Assembly (NCBI RefSeq): GCF_900166625.1
Contig: NZ_LT800499.1
Span: 2,149,731 to 2,213,730, forward strand
DNA: 64,000 nt
Direction: 5' to 3'
DNA from: Halobacillus massiliensis
GTDB lineage: Bacteria > Bacillota > Bacilli > Bacillales > Halobacillaceae
Made by a program: the position numbers and the translations under genes. Positions within the stretch are counted from its first letter, which is position 1. Every line of letters starts with the position of its first letter. The notes below the pieces were generated by a model. The model did no database searches. It saw only the letters and a list, made by a program, of their open reading frames with translations, and was not told where the DNA came from. This document shows, in pieces, positions 45,062-53,967 of this stretch.

Positions 45062-46246
45062 TTGGAATTAGCACAAAGAGTACAAGCATTAACACCATCA
45101 AGCACACTTGCCATCACAGCAAAAGCAAAAGCACTAAAAGCAGAAGGTCATGATGTCATTGGACTGGGCGCTGGGGAGCCGGATTTTAATACTCCATCAC
45201 ATATTCTTGAAGCAGCGAAACGTTCAATGGATGAAGGGCATACTAAATATACTCCGGCGGGAGGGATTCCTTCTTTAAAAGATGCGATTATCCAAAAAAT
45301 GAAAGGTGATCAGGGTCTTACTTATGCCCAGTCACAAGTTATTGTGACAACAGGTGCGAAGCATGCCTTATTTACTTTGTTTCAAGTTCTTCTTAACAAA
45401 GGCGATGAAGTGATTGTGCCAGCTCCTTATTGGGTAAGTTATCCAGAACAAGTGAAATTGGCAGAAGGCGAACCGGTAGTTGTAGAGACATCGGAGAAGC
45501 AGCAGTTCAAATTAACACCCGATCAGCTTGAAGGAGCGGTTACGGAAAAAACAAAAGCGGTAATTATTAATTCACCAAGTAATCCAACAGGGATGATGTA
45601 CACAGAAGATGAACTTCAGGCACTGGGAGAAGTGTGCCTGAAACATAACATACTGATTGTCTCCGATGAAATCTATGAAAAACTGACATATACAGATACA
45701 CCTCACGTCTCTATGGCTCAACTGTCAGAAGACCTTTACAAACAGACGGTAATTATTAATGGTGTCTCCAAATCGCACTCGATGACCGGCTGGAGAATTG
45801 GCTATGCCCTAGGTAATCCAGACCTCATTAAAGCGATGACGAACCTGGCTTCTCATTCTACATCAAACCCGACTTCAGTTGCTCAATATGCAGCTCTTGC
45901 CGCTTATACGGGGTCAAATGAGAAGGTAAATGAAATGAAATTAGCCTTCAAAGAGCGTTTAGAGAAGCTTCATGAATGGCTTGTTAATATTCCAGGAGTC
46001 CATTGTGAAAAACCGGAAGGAGCTTTTTACCTCTTTCCTAACGTTAAAGAGGCAGCGGACAGCTGTGGATTTAATAGTGTAGATGACTGGGTAAAAGCGT
46101 TGTTGGATGAAGAAAAGGTAGCTCTAGTTCCTGGCTCCGGGTTTGGGTCGCCAGAAAACGTCCGTCTGAGCTATGCCACTTCACTTGATCAGCTGGAAGA
46201 AGCAGCGGCCCGCATTAAGAGATTCGTCGAAAATCATCAATCTTAA
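45062..46246 (+). CDS. aspB: Aspartate aminotransferase
   Basis: A PLP-dependent class I aminotransferase (394 residues) interconverting aspartate and oxaloacetate with glutamate and 2-oxoglutarate. It has GAGEPDFNTP near residue 39, NSPSNPTGMMY near 169, and the PLP lysine in GVSKSHSMTGWRIGYALG near 234. The TTG start at 45062 follows AAGAAGGAG. It lies between ypmB and asnS, as in B. subtilis; the latter charges tRNA with asparagine, metabolically next to aspartate. Confidence 0.94.
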   Translation: MELAQRVQALTPSSTLAITAKAKALKAEGHDVIGLGAGEPDFNTPSHILEAAKRSMDEGHTKYTPAGGIPSLKDAIIQKMKGDQGLTYAQSQVIVTTGAKHALFTLFQVLLNKGDEVIVPAPYWVSYPEQVKLAEGEPVVVETSEKQQFKLTPDQLEGAVTEKTKAVIINSPSNPTGMMYTEDELQALGEVCLKHNILIVSDEIYEKLTYTDTPHVSMAQLSEDLYKQTVIINGVSKSHSMTGWRIGYALGNPDLIKAMTNLASHSTSNPTSVAQYAALAAYTGSNEKVNEMKLAFKERLEKLHEWLVNIPGVHCEKPEGAFYLFPNVKEAADSCGFNSVDDWVKALLDEEKVALVPGSGFGSPENVRLSYATSLDQLEEAAARIKRFVENHQS

Positions 46247-46269
46247 AGTAGAGCATGGAGGTTTTTAGT

Positions 46270-47562
46270 GTGAAGACAACAATTTCAGAAGTATCGAAAT
46301 ATGCAGGACAGGAGGTTACCATCGGCGCATGGCTGAGCAATAAGCGTTCAAGCGGAAAAATTGCTTTTTTACAGCTGCGTGACGGTACTGGGTTCATGCA
46401 GGGAGTCATTGTAAAAGCTGAATTGGGAGAAGAGAAATTCCAAGAAGCTAAGGCATTAACTCAGGAAACATCTTTATATGTAACAGGTACCATCGTCGAG
46501 GATACACGTTCCTCTTTTGGCTATGAAATGCAGGTGAAGGACTTTGAAATCATTCATGAAGCCGTTGATTATCCTATCACTCCAAAAGAACATGGTACTG
46601 AGTTCTTAATGGACCACCGCCACTTATGGCTGCGCTCCAGAAAGCAGCATGCCGTAATGAAAGTGCGCAATGAAATCATCCGGGCAACTTACGAGTTTTT
46701 TAATGACAATGGTTATACAAAAATTGACCCTCCTATTTTGACAGGAGCGTCCGCAGAAGGTACAACAGAGCTGTTCCATACGAAGTATTTCGATGAAGAT
46801 GCTTTCCTTTCCCAAAGCGGCCAGCTTTATATGGAAGCAGCTGCCATGGCTTTTGGAAAAGTGTTCAGCTTCGGTCCTACGTTCCGTGCAGAGAAGTCAA
46901 AAACCCGTCGTCACTTGATTGAATTCTGGATGATTGAACCGGAAATGGCTTTTATGGACCATGAAGACAGCTTACAGGTTCAAGAGCAGTATGTTTCTCA
47001 TATTGTAGAATCAGTTCTTGAAAATTGTAAACTGGATCTGGAAGCACTGGGGCGGGATACTACAGCTTTGGAAAAAATTAAAGCCCCTTTCCCGCGTATC
47101 AGCTATGATAAAGCCATTGACCTGTTAAAAGAAAAAGGGTTTAATGATATCGAGTGGGGAGAAGACTTTGGTGCTCCTCATGAAACAGCGATTGCTGAAA
47201 GCTTCGATAAGCCGGTGTTTATTACGAACTACCCGGCAGAAATTAAAGCCTTCTATATGAAGCCGGATCCAGATCGGCCAGAAGTAGTGCTGTGCGCGGA
47301 CTTAATCGCCCCTGAAGGATATGGAGAGATTATTGGCGGCTCTCAGCGGATCGATGATTTAGCGTTGATGAAACAGCGTTACGATGAACATGAATTGTCA
47401 GGGGACGCCTATCAATGGTATTTGCAGCTTCGTGAGTACGGAAGCGTTCCCCATTCCGGATTTGGACTTGGGCTTGAACGCACAGTTGCCTGGCTTTCAG
47501 GAGTAGAGCATGTCAGAGAAACAATTCCGTTTCCACGCCTGCTTAACCGCTTGTATCCATAA
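46270..47562 (+). CDS. asnS: Asparaginyl-tRNA synthetase
   Basis: A class II synthetase of 430 residues charging tRNA-Asn. An N-terminal OB-fold anticodon domain ([20 protein letters not shown]) is followed by class II motif 2 ([21 protein letters not shown] near residue 200) and motif 3 ([13 protein letters not shown] near 405). GTG 46270 is nine bases after GGAGG, which lies inside a longer in-frame reading from ATG 46255; that upstream start was rejected. A terminator follows. No T-box is present in the short aspB-asnS gap. Confidence 0.95.
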   Translation: MKTTISEVSKYAGQEVTIGAWLSNKRSSGKIAFLQLRDGTGFMQGVIVKAELGEEKFQEAKALTQETSLYVTGTIVEDTRSSFGYEMQVKDFEIIHEAVDYPITPKEHGTEFLMDHRHLWLRSRKQHAVMKVRNEIIRATYEFFNDNGYTKIDPPILTGASAEGTTELFHTKYFDEDAFLSQSGQLYMEAAAMAFGKVFSFGPTFRAEKSKTRRHLIEFWMIEPEMAFMDHEDSLQVQEQYVSHIVESVLENCKLDLEALGRDTTALEKIKAPFPRISYDKAIDLLKEKGFNDIEWGEDFGAPHETAIAESFDKPVFITNYPAEIKAFYMKPDPDRPEVVLCADLIAPEGYGEIIGGSQRIDDLALMKQRYDEHELSGDAYQWYLQLREYGSVPHSGFGLGLERTVAWLSGVEHVRETIPFPRLLNRLYP

Positions 47563-47578
47563 GAAATAAAGACCTTGG

Positions 47579-47618
47579 AAACACCGATAAAGGAAGCTCC
47601 TAAATCGGTGTTTTCCTT
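47579..47618 (+). terminator. Terminator of aspB-asnS
   Basis: AAACACCGAT (47579-47588) pairs with ATCGGTGTTT (47604-47613), followed by TTCC. Confidence 0.82.
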
Positions 47619-47649
47619 GTTTTAAACACCAGGAAATGAGGTGATGGGA

Positions 47650-48345
47650 ATGGCAAAATACCGTAAATTTCAAGAAATTCTGGACAGCCAGATTTCCATT
47701 CCGAAAGCTTTGATCACAGAATACAGAAGGCTGGGTATTGGTGAAAAAGAACTTGTTATTATTCTGCAGCTGCATCAGTTTCACATTTCAGGCAACTCTT
47801 TTCCTACTCCAGATGAGCTCGCAGGCATTACATCTTTCACTACACAGGAGTGTACACAGATTCTTCGTGTCTTAATACAGAAACACATCATTACTATTGA
47901 GCAGCAGGGAGGCACCTCAAGGAGTGTAGGGGATGAGTGCTATTCATTAGAGCCGCTGTGGGAAAAGTTATTTACCTGCTCCTCAAACGGCCAGACACCC
48001 AGACAGTCATCAGAGAATGTTTTTTCTTTATTTGAACAGGAATTCGGACGCCCGCTGTCTCCTTTTGAAATAGAAAATATTAATATTTGGCTCGATCAAG
48101 AAGAACAGGAGCCGGCTTTAATTAAAGCAGCATTAAGGGAAGCAGTATTAATGGGTAAATTGAATTTTAAATATATTGATCGTATTTTAAGAGAATGGAA
48201 GAAAAAAGGAATTCATTCTGTAGAGCAGGCGAGACAGCACGGGAAACAATTCAGACAGGGACAGGCTAAAGAGTTTGGAACAAAACAGAAAGCCGCACCA
48301 AAAAGAGATGTCTCTTTATATTATAACTGGCTGGAAGAGGAATAA
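47650..48345 (+). CDS. dnaD: Primosomal replication protein DnaD
   Basis: A DNA-binding replication-restart and initiation factor of 231 residues. The N-terminal winged helix (DDBH1, about residues 20-100) and C-terminal DDBH2 (about 130-200; FEQEFGRPLSPFEIENINIW, then YIDRILREWKKKG) match B. subtilis DnaD, as does the tail YYNWLEEE. ATG 47650 was chosen over GTG 47641, which sits on the ribosome-binding site GAGGTG. nth follows after 13 bases. Confidence 0.93.
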   Translation: MAKYRKFQEILDSQISIPKALITEYRRLGIGEKELVIILQLHQFHISGNSFPTPDELAGITSFTTQECTQILRVLIQKHIITIEQQGGTSRSVGDECYSLEPLWEKLFTCSSNGQTPRQSSENVFSLFEQEFGRPLSPFEIENINIWLDQEEQEPALIKAALREAVLMGKLNFKYIDRILREWKKKGIHSVEQARQHGKQFRQGQAKEFGTKQKAAPKRDVSLYYNWLEEE

Positions 48346-48358
48346 GGGGGGAAAGAGG

Positions 48359-49012
48359 ATGTTAACAAAAAAGCAGATTCGCTACTGTCTCGATACTTTT
48401 GAAGAAATGTTTCCAGAGGCAGAATGTGAGCTGACGCATGATAATCCTTTTGAACTTTTAATAGCTGTAGTACTATCAGCACAGGCTACGGATGCACTCG
48501 TCAACAAAGTGACGCCGGGTCTTTTTGAAAAATATAAAAATCCTGAAGATTTCTTAAGCGTTCAGCTTGAGGAATTGGAACAGGATATAAAATCAATTGG
48601 TTTATACCGCAGTAAAGCGAAAAATATTCAAAAGCTCTGTCGAACGTTACTTGATAAATTTGACGGTGAGGTGCCGCCGACACAAAATGAGCTGGAAAGC
48701 CTAGCAGGTGTGGGGAGAAAAACGGCAAATGTAGTAGCTTCTGTTGCTTTTAATGAGCCCGCAATTGCTGTAGATACACATGTAGAGAGAGTATCTAAAA
48801 GACTCGGCTTCTGCCGGTATAAGGATTCTGTGTTAGAGGTTGAAAAGACCTTAATGAAAAAAGTTCCGAGAGAAGAATGGAGCGATACACACCATCGGAT
48901 GATTTTTTTTGGACGCTACCACTGTAAAGCAAAACGGCCAAACTGTCATGAATGTCCGCTTTTATTTCTATGCAGGGAAGGGCAGAAAAGAAAGCGAAAA
49001 GAAGAAAAATAA
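48359..49012 (+). CDS. nth: Endonuclease III
   Basis: A 217-residue DNA glycosylase/AP lyase removing oxidised pyrimidines. It has the helix-hairpin-helix ESLAGVGRKTANVV near residue 107, the catalytic lysine in that motif, and the aspartate in AVDTHVERV near 139. The [4Fe-4S] cluster cysteines lie in CKAKRPNCHECPLLFLC (C-x6-C-x2-C-x5-C). ATG 48359 follows GGGGGGAAAGAGG. ypoC, which follows nth in B. subtilis, is absent; a terminator separates nth from convergent ponA. Confidence 0.95.
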   Translation: MLTKKQIRYCLDTFEEMFPEAECELTHDNPFELLIAVVLSAQATDALVNKVTPGLFEKYKNPEDFLSVQLEELEQDIKSIGLYRSKAKNIQKLCRTLLDKFDGEVPPTQNELESLAGVGRKTANVVASVAFNEPAIAVDTHVERVSKRLGFCRYKDSVLEVEKTLMKKVPREEWSDTHHRMIFFGRYHCKAKRPNCHECPLLFLCREGQKRKRKEEK

Positions 49013-49046
49013 AAAAAGCTCCAAGCCTTATGGCTTGGAGCTTTTT
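49013..49046. terminator. Bidirectional terminator between nth and ponA
   Basis: AAAAAGCTCCAAGCC pairs perfectly with GGCTTGGAGCTTTTT. A-runs and T-runs flank both sides, so it can serve both converging genes. Confidence 0.93.
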
Positions 49047-49056
49047 AAATGGCAAG

Positions 49057-51756
49057 TTACTGTTGTTCTTCTTCTTGATCTTGATTTTGATCATCAGAAG
49101 CGGGCTGTTCTTCTTCTCCAGATTCTTCTTGAGGCTGCTGTTCTTCTTCAGTTCCTCCGCCTTCTTCCTCAGGTTGTGAATCCTCATTATTGCCATTATC
49201 ATTTCCGTTTTCTCCGTTATTGTCGTTTTCCTGGTTACTCTCTTCATTCCCACTTTCGTTATTTCCGCTTTCGTTATTTCCACTCTCACCCTCAGATGGG
49301 TTGTCTTCAGGGTTTTCAGTTTCCGTTCCTTCGTTTTCCGGTTCCTGTTGCTGTTCTTCTTCAGTTCCTTGCTCTTCGTTTTCATTCTCTTCAGGCTGTT
49401 CAGCTTCTTCATCGCCACTGCCGCCTGGGACTGTAACTGATGCTGTTTCAGGATCGCTTCGTTCTGCATCTCCACCATTACTAGTGGCTACAACGGAGAA
49501 TTTGTAAGTAGATCCCGGCTGGATTTGTGAAACTTCCATACTTCGGCTGTCTGTTGTAGTAAGTTCTCTGTTATCTCCTCCATCAATGGATACATACACT
49601 TCAAAAGAAACATCGTCTTCACTATGATCCCACTCAAGATCAATTGCCTGTGACCCTTCGTTATACTCAGCAGATAAGCCGTTTACAGGATCGAGTTTAT
49701 CAAACTGTTCAGATGTTTCTGTCGGCTGATTGTCCACATGGAAAAGCTCTGAAACAATCTGACTCTCAGGAGTATAAGAGCTTGGAAGCTCAGCAGGGCG
49801 AGAGCCGTCCTCGATATCAATCCATTTTACAGAATCAGGTTTACTAAAGTCACTCGTTTCTTTTCCAGCAGAAATATCCTGCATTACATATTTAAACAAC
49901 TGTCTAGGAATCTGCTGGGAGCTATCTGAAAGGTTTTCATTGTTTTCACTGTACCCGGTCCAAATCGACACACTATAGTTCGTAGTGTAGCCGCTGAACC
50001 AAACATCAGGAACGATTGGAGTTCCATCGTCCAGGTTACGGTTTGTCGTACCTGTCTTACCAGCGACAGGAAGGTCTGAAATATTAGCTGCTTGGCCTGT
50101 TCCTTCATCCATAACTGTCTCCAGCATGGAAGTAACCATATAGGCTGTATAATCGCTCATAGCATTCTTGGATTCAGGTGTTAAGTCAGCTGAATCTCCT
50201 TCAGCCGTTTCTACCTTTCTGACGGTAAATGGTTCATTATACGTACCACCGTTACCAAAAGCGGCGTAAGCCCCGCTCATTTGTACCGGGTTTGTAAGGA
50301 CACCGCCCCCAATCGCATCACTAAGGTACATTTGAGAGTTTTCAAAAGAGAATCCTAAGCCTTCTACGAACGGTTCGGCATTTTCCGGGCCTACTTCCTG
50401 TAGTGTTTTAATCGCAGGGATGTTCAGAGAGTCTTTTAAGGCTTCTCTCATACTTACCCAGCCTCTGAAGCGATTATCGTAGTTACCAGGTGACCAGGCA
50501 TCTTCACCGCTTCCAATCGTAATCTCTTCATCATTGATCTGATGGTAAGTGGAAAGCTTTTTTTCCTCTATGGCTGGACCGTAAGCAGCGATAGGTTTAA
50601 ATGTAGACCCGGGCTGGCGGTTAATGTCAGAAGCATAATTGTATCCTCCTGTCGTGTAATTGCGTCCGCCTCCAATTGCACGAATCGCTCCAGACTCTGT
50701 ATCTGTAACGGCAATTCCGGATTGAAGTTTGTCGTCCGGCCAGGCGACAGGTCCTTCACCACTTAAAGCCTGCTCAACCGTTTCCTGGGCATTTGGATCA
50801 ATGGTTGTATAAATTTCTAAGCCGTCGTTATAGATATCGGCTCCATCCATTTTTTTTGCAACCTCTTTAGCTACTTGATCGATGAATGCTTTATAAGGTC
50901 TTTCTTTGTCCTTTTGTTCAGCGAGAAGGTCTTCCACCTTCGTTTGTTTTGCTTCTTCTGCTTCTTCTTCCGTAATCTTCTTATGCTGTACCATTAAATT
51001 TAAAACGGTGTTCATTCGTTTCTGAGCCAGCTCAGGGTTTTTATATGGATCATAACCTGATGGACGCTGCGGCAGGCCGGCGAGCAGAGCCATTTCAGGA
51101 AGCGTCAGTTCACTTAAATCCTCTTTTCCGAAATACGTTTGTGCAGCTTCTATAATTCCATAAGCTCCCTGTCCGTAATAGATCTTATTCAAATACATCT
51201 CTAAGATTGTTTCTTTTGAATATTCCTGGTCAAGTTTAATCGCAATATACTGTTCCTGTACTTTTCTTTCAAGTGTTTTATCACTCGTTAAGTAAGAACG
51301 TTTAACTACCTGCTGAGTAATTGTACTTGCACCCTCAGAACCAAATCCATTCGTGACGTTTGAAATAACGGCCGCTCCGATTCGACGAGGATCAATTCCT
51401 ATGTGTTTAAAAAACCGCACATCTTCAGTGGCTAACACGGCATCTACCATCTCAGGCGGAAGGTCATCGTAGTTCACCCTGGTCCTTCGTTCATCGCCTG
51501 CAACGTCTGTAATTAGCTCATCATTCATATCATAAATTCTTGATGAAAAAGGATCAGATAATTGCGCTTCATCCAGTTCTGGAGCGTTTGAGATATAGTA
51601 GGCAAACAGCCCGCCAACTCCTAACATAAGAACGATTCCAATCGTTAAGAGGGTCATAAAAATAGTTTTAAAAGGAATATTTCGTTTTCCCTTCTTTTTA
51701 TTGCCTGATTTTAAACTTTTTCTTCTTCCTGATCTCGACTGACTATCATTTGCCAT
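49057..51756 (-). CDS. ponA: Class A penicillin-binding protein 1 (PonA)
   Basis: A bifunctional peptidoglycan synthase of 899 residues. A basic cytoplasmic tail is followed by one membrane helix (near residues 33-52). The transglycosylase domain carries EDVRFFKHIGIDPRRI, GASTITQQ and KIYYGQGAYGI; the transpeptidase domain has the serine in PGSTFKPI near residue 380, then SLN and KTGTTNRN. A fibronectin type III-like domain lies near 685-775. The last ~120 residues are very acidic and rich in Glu, Asn, Gly and Gln, with repeats of SGNNE. B. subtilis PonA has a similar but less acidic layout. ATG 51756 follows GGAGG. It is co-transcribed with recU. Confidence 0.95.
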   Translation of the reverse strand: MANDSQSRSGRRKSLKSGNKKKGKRNIPFKTIFMTLLTIGIVLMLGVGGLFAYYISNAPELDEAQLSDPFSSRIYDMNDELITDVAGDERRTRVNYDDLPPEMVDAVLATEDVRFFKHIGIDPRRIGAAVISNVTNGFGSEGASTITQQVVKRSYLTSDKTLERKVQEQYIAIKLDQEYSKETILEMYLNKIYYGQGAYGIIEAAQTYFGKEDLSELTLPEMALLAGLPQRPSGYDPYKNPELAQKRMNTVLNLMVQHKKITEEEAEEAKQTKVEDLLAEQKDKERPYKAFIDQVAKEVAKKMDGADIYNDGLEIYTTIDPNAQETVEQALSGEGPVAWPDDKLQSGIAVTDTESGAIRAIGGGRNYTTGGYNYASDINRQPGSTFKPIAAYGPAIEEKKLSTYHQINDEEITIGSGEDAWSPGNYDNRFRGWVSMREALKDSLNIPAIKTLQEVGPENAEPFVEGLGFSFENSQMYLSDAIGGGVLTNPVQMSGAYAAFGNGGTYNEPFTVRKVETAEGDSADLTPESKNAMSDYTAYMVTSMLETVMDEGTGQAANISDLPVAGKTGTTNRNLDDGTPIVPDVWFSGYTTNYSVSIWTGYSENNENLSDSSQQIPRQLFKYVMQDISAGKETSDFSKPDSVKWIDIEDGSRPAELPSSYTPESQIVSELFHVDNQPTETSEQFDKLDPVNGLSAEYNEGSQAIDLEWDHSEDDVSFEVYVSIDGGDNRELTTTDSRSMEVSQIQPGSTYKFSVVATSNGGDAERSDPETASVTVPGGSGDEEAEQPEENENEEQGTEEEQQQEPENEGTETENPEDNPSEGESGNNESGNNESGNEESNQENDNNGENGNDNGNNEDSQPEEEGGGTEEEQQPQEESGEEEQPASDDQNQDQEEEQQ

Positions 51757-51772
51757 GTCGTCATTCCTCCAT

Positions 51773-52357
51773 TCAAAAATAGAGCTTATCTATAGCTTTG
51801 ACGTAATCAATTCTTGCCTGATAGTGAAAGGGGAGAAGGACTCCTTTTTCCTTAATCACTTGATAGGGAATCGACTTTCGGCCGTCATTCAATTGATCTT
51901 CCCAATATGGAAATAAGTGTTCGGAAGGGAATAGGTAGGCTTCATCCTGTGCCGAGAATTTTATAATTAAAAAAACTATTCCCCCATGTTCGTAACAACT
52001 TTTCATATGATCAATTTGATGCTGATGGATGTTGCTCAATGGAAACGAAGTCTTATTCCTCGTTTCTTTTGCTTCAAAATCGATGTAACGCCCCCGATAA
52101 ACGCCATTAAAATCTGTAGTGGAAGCTTGTTTAAAATATGCTTCCTTTATAACAGCTGCACTTCTTTTTGGATAATCTACCTGAACAATCTGGATGGGAG
52201 TTGGCTTTTTGTGAACAACAGCAATTCCTGCAGCACGGTAAAATTCGTTGGCTGCTGCAATGTCTTCCTCAAGGGTCATTCCTCTGTTACTGAAATTAGG
52301 TTGTTTTATTTTATTAGAGGAGTGTTTCATCGCTCTTTTTCCGTTTGGATAATTCAC
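51773..52357 (-). CDS. recU: Holliday junction resolvase RecU
   Basis: A 194-residue nuclease that cuts Holliday junctions in recombination and chromosome segregation. It begins NYPNGKRA after a GTG start and shows the flexible N-terminal stalk, NRGMTLEEDI. Metal-binding residues are in TTDFNGVYRGRYIDFEAKET near residues 80-98 (Asp, Asp, Glu, Lys). GTG 52357 follows GGAGGG. recU precedes ponA with a 16-base gap, as in B. subtilis. Confidence 0.94.
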   Translation of the reverse strand: MNYPNGKRAMKHSSNKIKQPNFSNRGMTLEEDIAAANEFYRAAGIAVVHKKPTPIQIVQVDYPKRSAAVIKEAYFKQASTTDFNGVYRGRYIDFEAKETRNKTSFPLSNIHQHQIDHMKSCYEHGGIVFLIIKFSAQDEAYLFPSEHLFPYWEDQLNDGRKSIPYQVIKEKGVLLPFHYQARIDYVKAIDKLYF

Positions 52358-52386
52358 CTGTTTTCCCTCCTCAGTATCATGAGGGT

Positions 52387-52415
52387 ATCATAACAAAAAA
52401 TCCTGTTCTGTGTAA
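52387..52415 (-). promoter_or_regulatory. SigA promoter of recU-ponA
   Basis: On the minus strand, TTACAC (52410-52415) and TATGAT (52387-52392) are 17 bases apart, with an extended -10 TGT. Confidence 0.6.
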
Positions 52416-52605
52416 TAAAAATGTACAACCTCCTATCATAGTAATATAACGGTCTGATATCCCAAGAGGTTTCACTCTATTATACGATGTGCGCCATTTA
52501 ACGACAAATAAAATATCCAGGCGAAACACCTACCAAAAATAAATTCGTGAAGAAAATATTCTTTTTAGGGCGTAATATATGAAAACTTTTTAAAAAAGGC
52601 GTTTT

Positions 52606-52634
52606 TTGTCAATTTTGTGACGGACGGTTATGGA
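52606..52634 (+). promoter_or_regulatory. Candidate promoter of the coiled-coil gene
   Basis: TTGTCA (52606-52611) and TATGGA (52629-52634) are 17 bases apart, about 110 bases before the gene. The other bases between recU and this gene (52416-52605, 52635-52742) are AT-rich with no further feature. Confidence 0.5.
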
Positions 52635-52742
52635 GCTGTCTTTCTTTGTTGCTTTACTTCTAGTTTTGTCAAGGGGAAAGGAGTTATTCTTTCTACCTCG
52701 AATTATTCAATTAGGAACTATTTTTAAGGGAGGAATTCTTTA

Positions 52743-53000
52743 ATGAAAGATAATCGTCTTGTTCCTGCTGCGACTTATGAGAGGCAACTTATTCAGTTAA
52801 AAGACAAATTTTCTCTGCTTGAAAAACGCTTATCCCTAAAAGCTGATGAAATCGTTTTTACCATGGCTGTTTCCCATAGAAAAGAGATTGATCACTTAAA
52901 AGACGAAATTATTCATCTGCGTGAACAAGTGAAGGAATTAAAGAAAAGCGGGACATCCGAAAGGCTCCCTCTGCCTCCTAAAAAAAGATCAGTTGTATAA
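52743..53000 (+). CDS. Small coiled-coil protein, unrecognised
   Basis: An 85-residue hydrophilic protein, MKDNRLVPAATYERQLIQLK onward, mostly predicted coiled coil (LKDKFSLLEKRLSLKADEIV and LKDEIIHLREQVKELKK), ending in a basic proline-rich tail (RLPLPPKKRSVV). AAGGGAGG precedes ATG 52743, and a plausible promoter is present, so I believe it is expressed. I do not recognise the family. It stands where B. subtilis has yppC/yppD. A role as a small scaffold or adaptor is possible but not shown. Confidence 0.7.
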   Translation: MKDNRLVPAATYERQLIQLKDKFSLLEKRLSLKADEIVFTMAVSHRKEIDHLKDEIIHLREQVKELKKSGTSERLPLPPKKRSVV

Positions 53001-53058
53001 AGCTCTTTTGCTATCCTGTTTCCCCACATGGTAATGTATAGGGGAAAGGTGTGAATGT

Positions 53059-53415
53059 ATGAATGTTATAGAATTAACACATGAATTAAAACAATTAATT
53101 GATGAGCGCCATGAAAAATATATGACTACAGAAGGGCCTGTAGACAAAAAAGATCATGATTTTTTTAACCGTGTCAAATTAGAGACACAGTCTATGTTTG
53201 AACTAACTGAGAAGTGGAGGAAAGCTGCCGAAGTTTACGTGAAAGACCGAAACGTTCGTGTCCACCCAAATCAGGTAAGTTCTACACATGAAAATGTGGA
53301 AATGCTTATTTTACACAGTTATTACTTAGATGTTGAGAAGAAAAGGTTTAAAGAGCTTCACCAATCCTCTCATTACGTGCTTGATATGATTCTTGATGAT
53401 ACTAATGTGAAGTAA
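53059..53415 (+). CDS. yppE: DUF1798 protein YppE
   Basis: A 118-residue all-helical cytoplasmic protein of the DUF1798 family. Visible conserved parts are LTHELKQLIDERHEKYM at the start, RVHPNQVSSTHENVEML in the middle and SYYLDVEKKRFKELHQSSHY near the end. The place after recU equals that of B. subtilis yppE, of unknown function. ATG 53059 follows AGGGGAAAGG. Bases after it run into the dispersed repeat, with no obvious terminator. Confidence 0.85.
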   Translation: MNVIELTHELKQLIDERHEKYMTTEGPVDKKDHDFFNRVKLETQSMFELTEKWRKAAEVYVKDRNVRVHPNQVSSTHENVEMLILHSYYLDVEKKRFKELHQSSHYVLDMILDDTNVK

Positions 53416-53594
53416 CATCAGAAATTTATATGCTCTTTTCGGGAGGATTGTTCTGTTTTAAAGAAATTGAAAAAAGCAGCTGGGAAGTCACTTAAGAATC
53501 TCATCCTGGATCTATATCTCTACAGTAGTCTAATGATATTTCCGAATACCTTATAAGTTTGAGCTGCAGAAAGGGCTGATCCGTGTCTCGAGTG

Positions 53595-53847
53595 AGCCTC
53601 TTTTAACTTAATGGGGAAACGGAACGCTGTAATCTCAATAAGCTCTCTAATGGGATCAATCCTCTCTTATTAAATGTTCCGTTACTCAAAAAAACGTAAA
53701 GGGCCGGGGGAAACGGCGAGACTCCTATGGGAGGATAGAACAGGCTGAGATCCCGGAGGGCTAAAGCCTCGAGGAAGCTCAGCGTTCGCCGATGGAAAGC
53801 GAGTTGTTTCCCCAGGACCGATTTTCTTTATTCAGACAAACGGAACA
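53595..53847 (-). repeat. Dispersed repeat, copy 3 (inverted orientation, one unit lost)
   Basis: This copy is inverted relative to copies 1 and 2. On the plus strand it begins GCCTCTTTTAACTTAATGGG, only the innermost ~20 bases of one unit, then the ~50-base centre, then a complete other unit (GGCGAGACTCCTATGGGAGG, TGAGATCCCGGAGGGCTAAA, GGAAAGCGAG), ending AAACGGAACA at 53838-53847. It lies between yppE and the RND gene. Bases 53416-53594 and 53848-53934 show nothing more. Confidence 0.85.
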
Positions 53848-53934
53848 GGATGCTTATATTTTTATAACTAACGCAACCCAGATTTCATATTTCAACCTCT
53901 ATAAGAAATAGAACATCATGAGTTCCAGAAGGAC

Positions 53935-53965
53935 AAAAGCACACCCATTTAAGGTGTGCTTTTCT
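53935..53965. terminator. Terminator of the RND transporter gene (bidirectional form)
   Basis: AAAAGCACACC (53935-53945) pairs perfectly with GGTGTGCTTTT (53953-53963). It lies directly past the stop of the minus-strand gene. Confidence 0.9.
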
Positions 53966-53967
53966 CT

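Noticed and set aside
48909-49507. Long open frames opposite the 3' end of ponA
   Set aside because: They are mirror frames of the low-complexity acidic tail of PonA, giving Phe/Leu/Ser-rich nonsense, and lack start signals.
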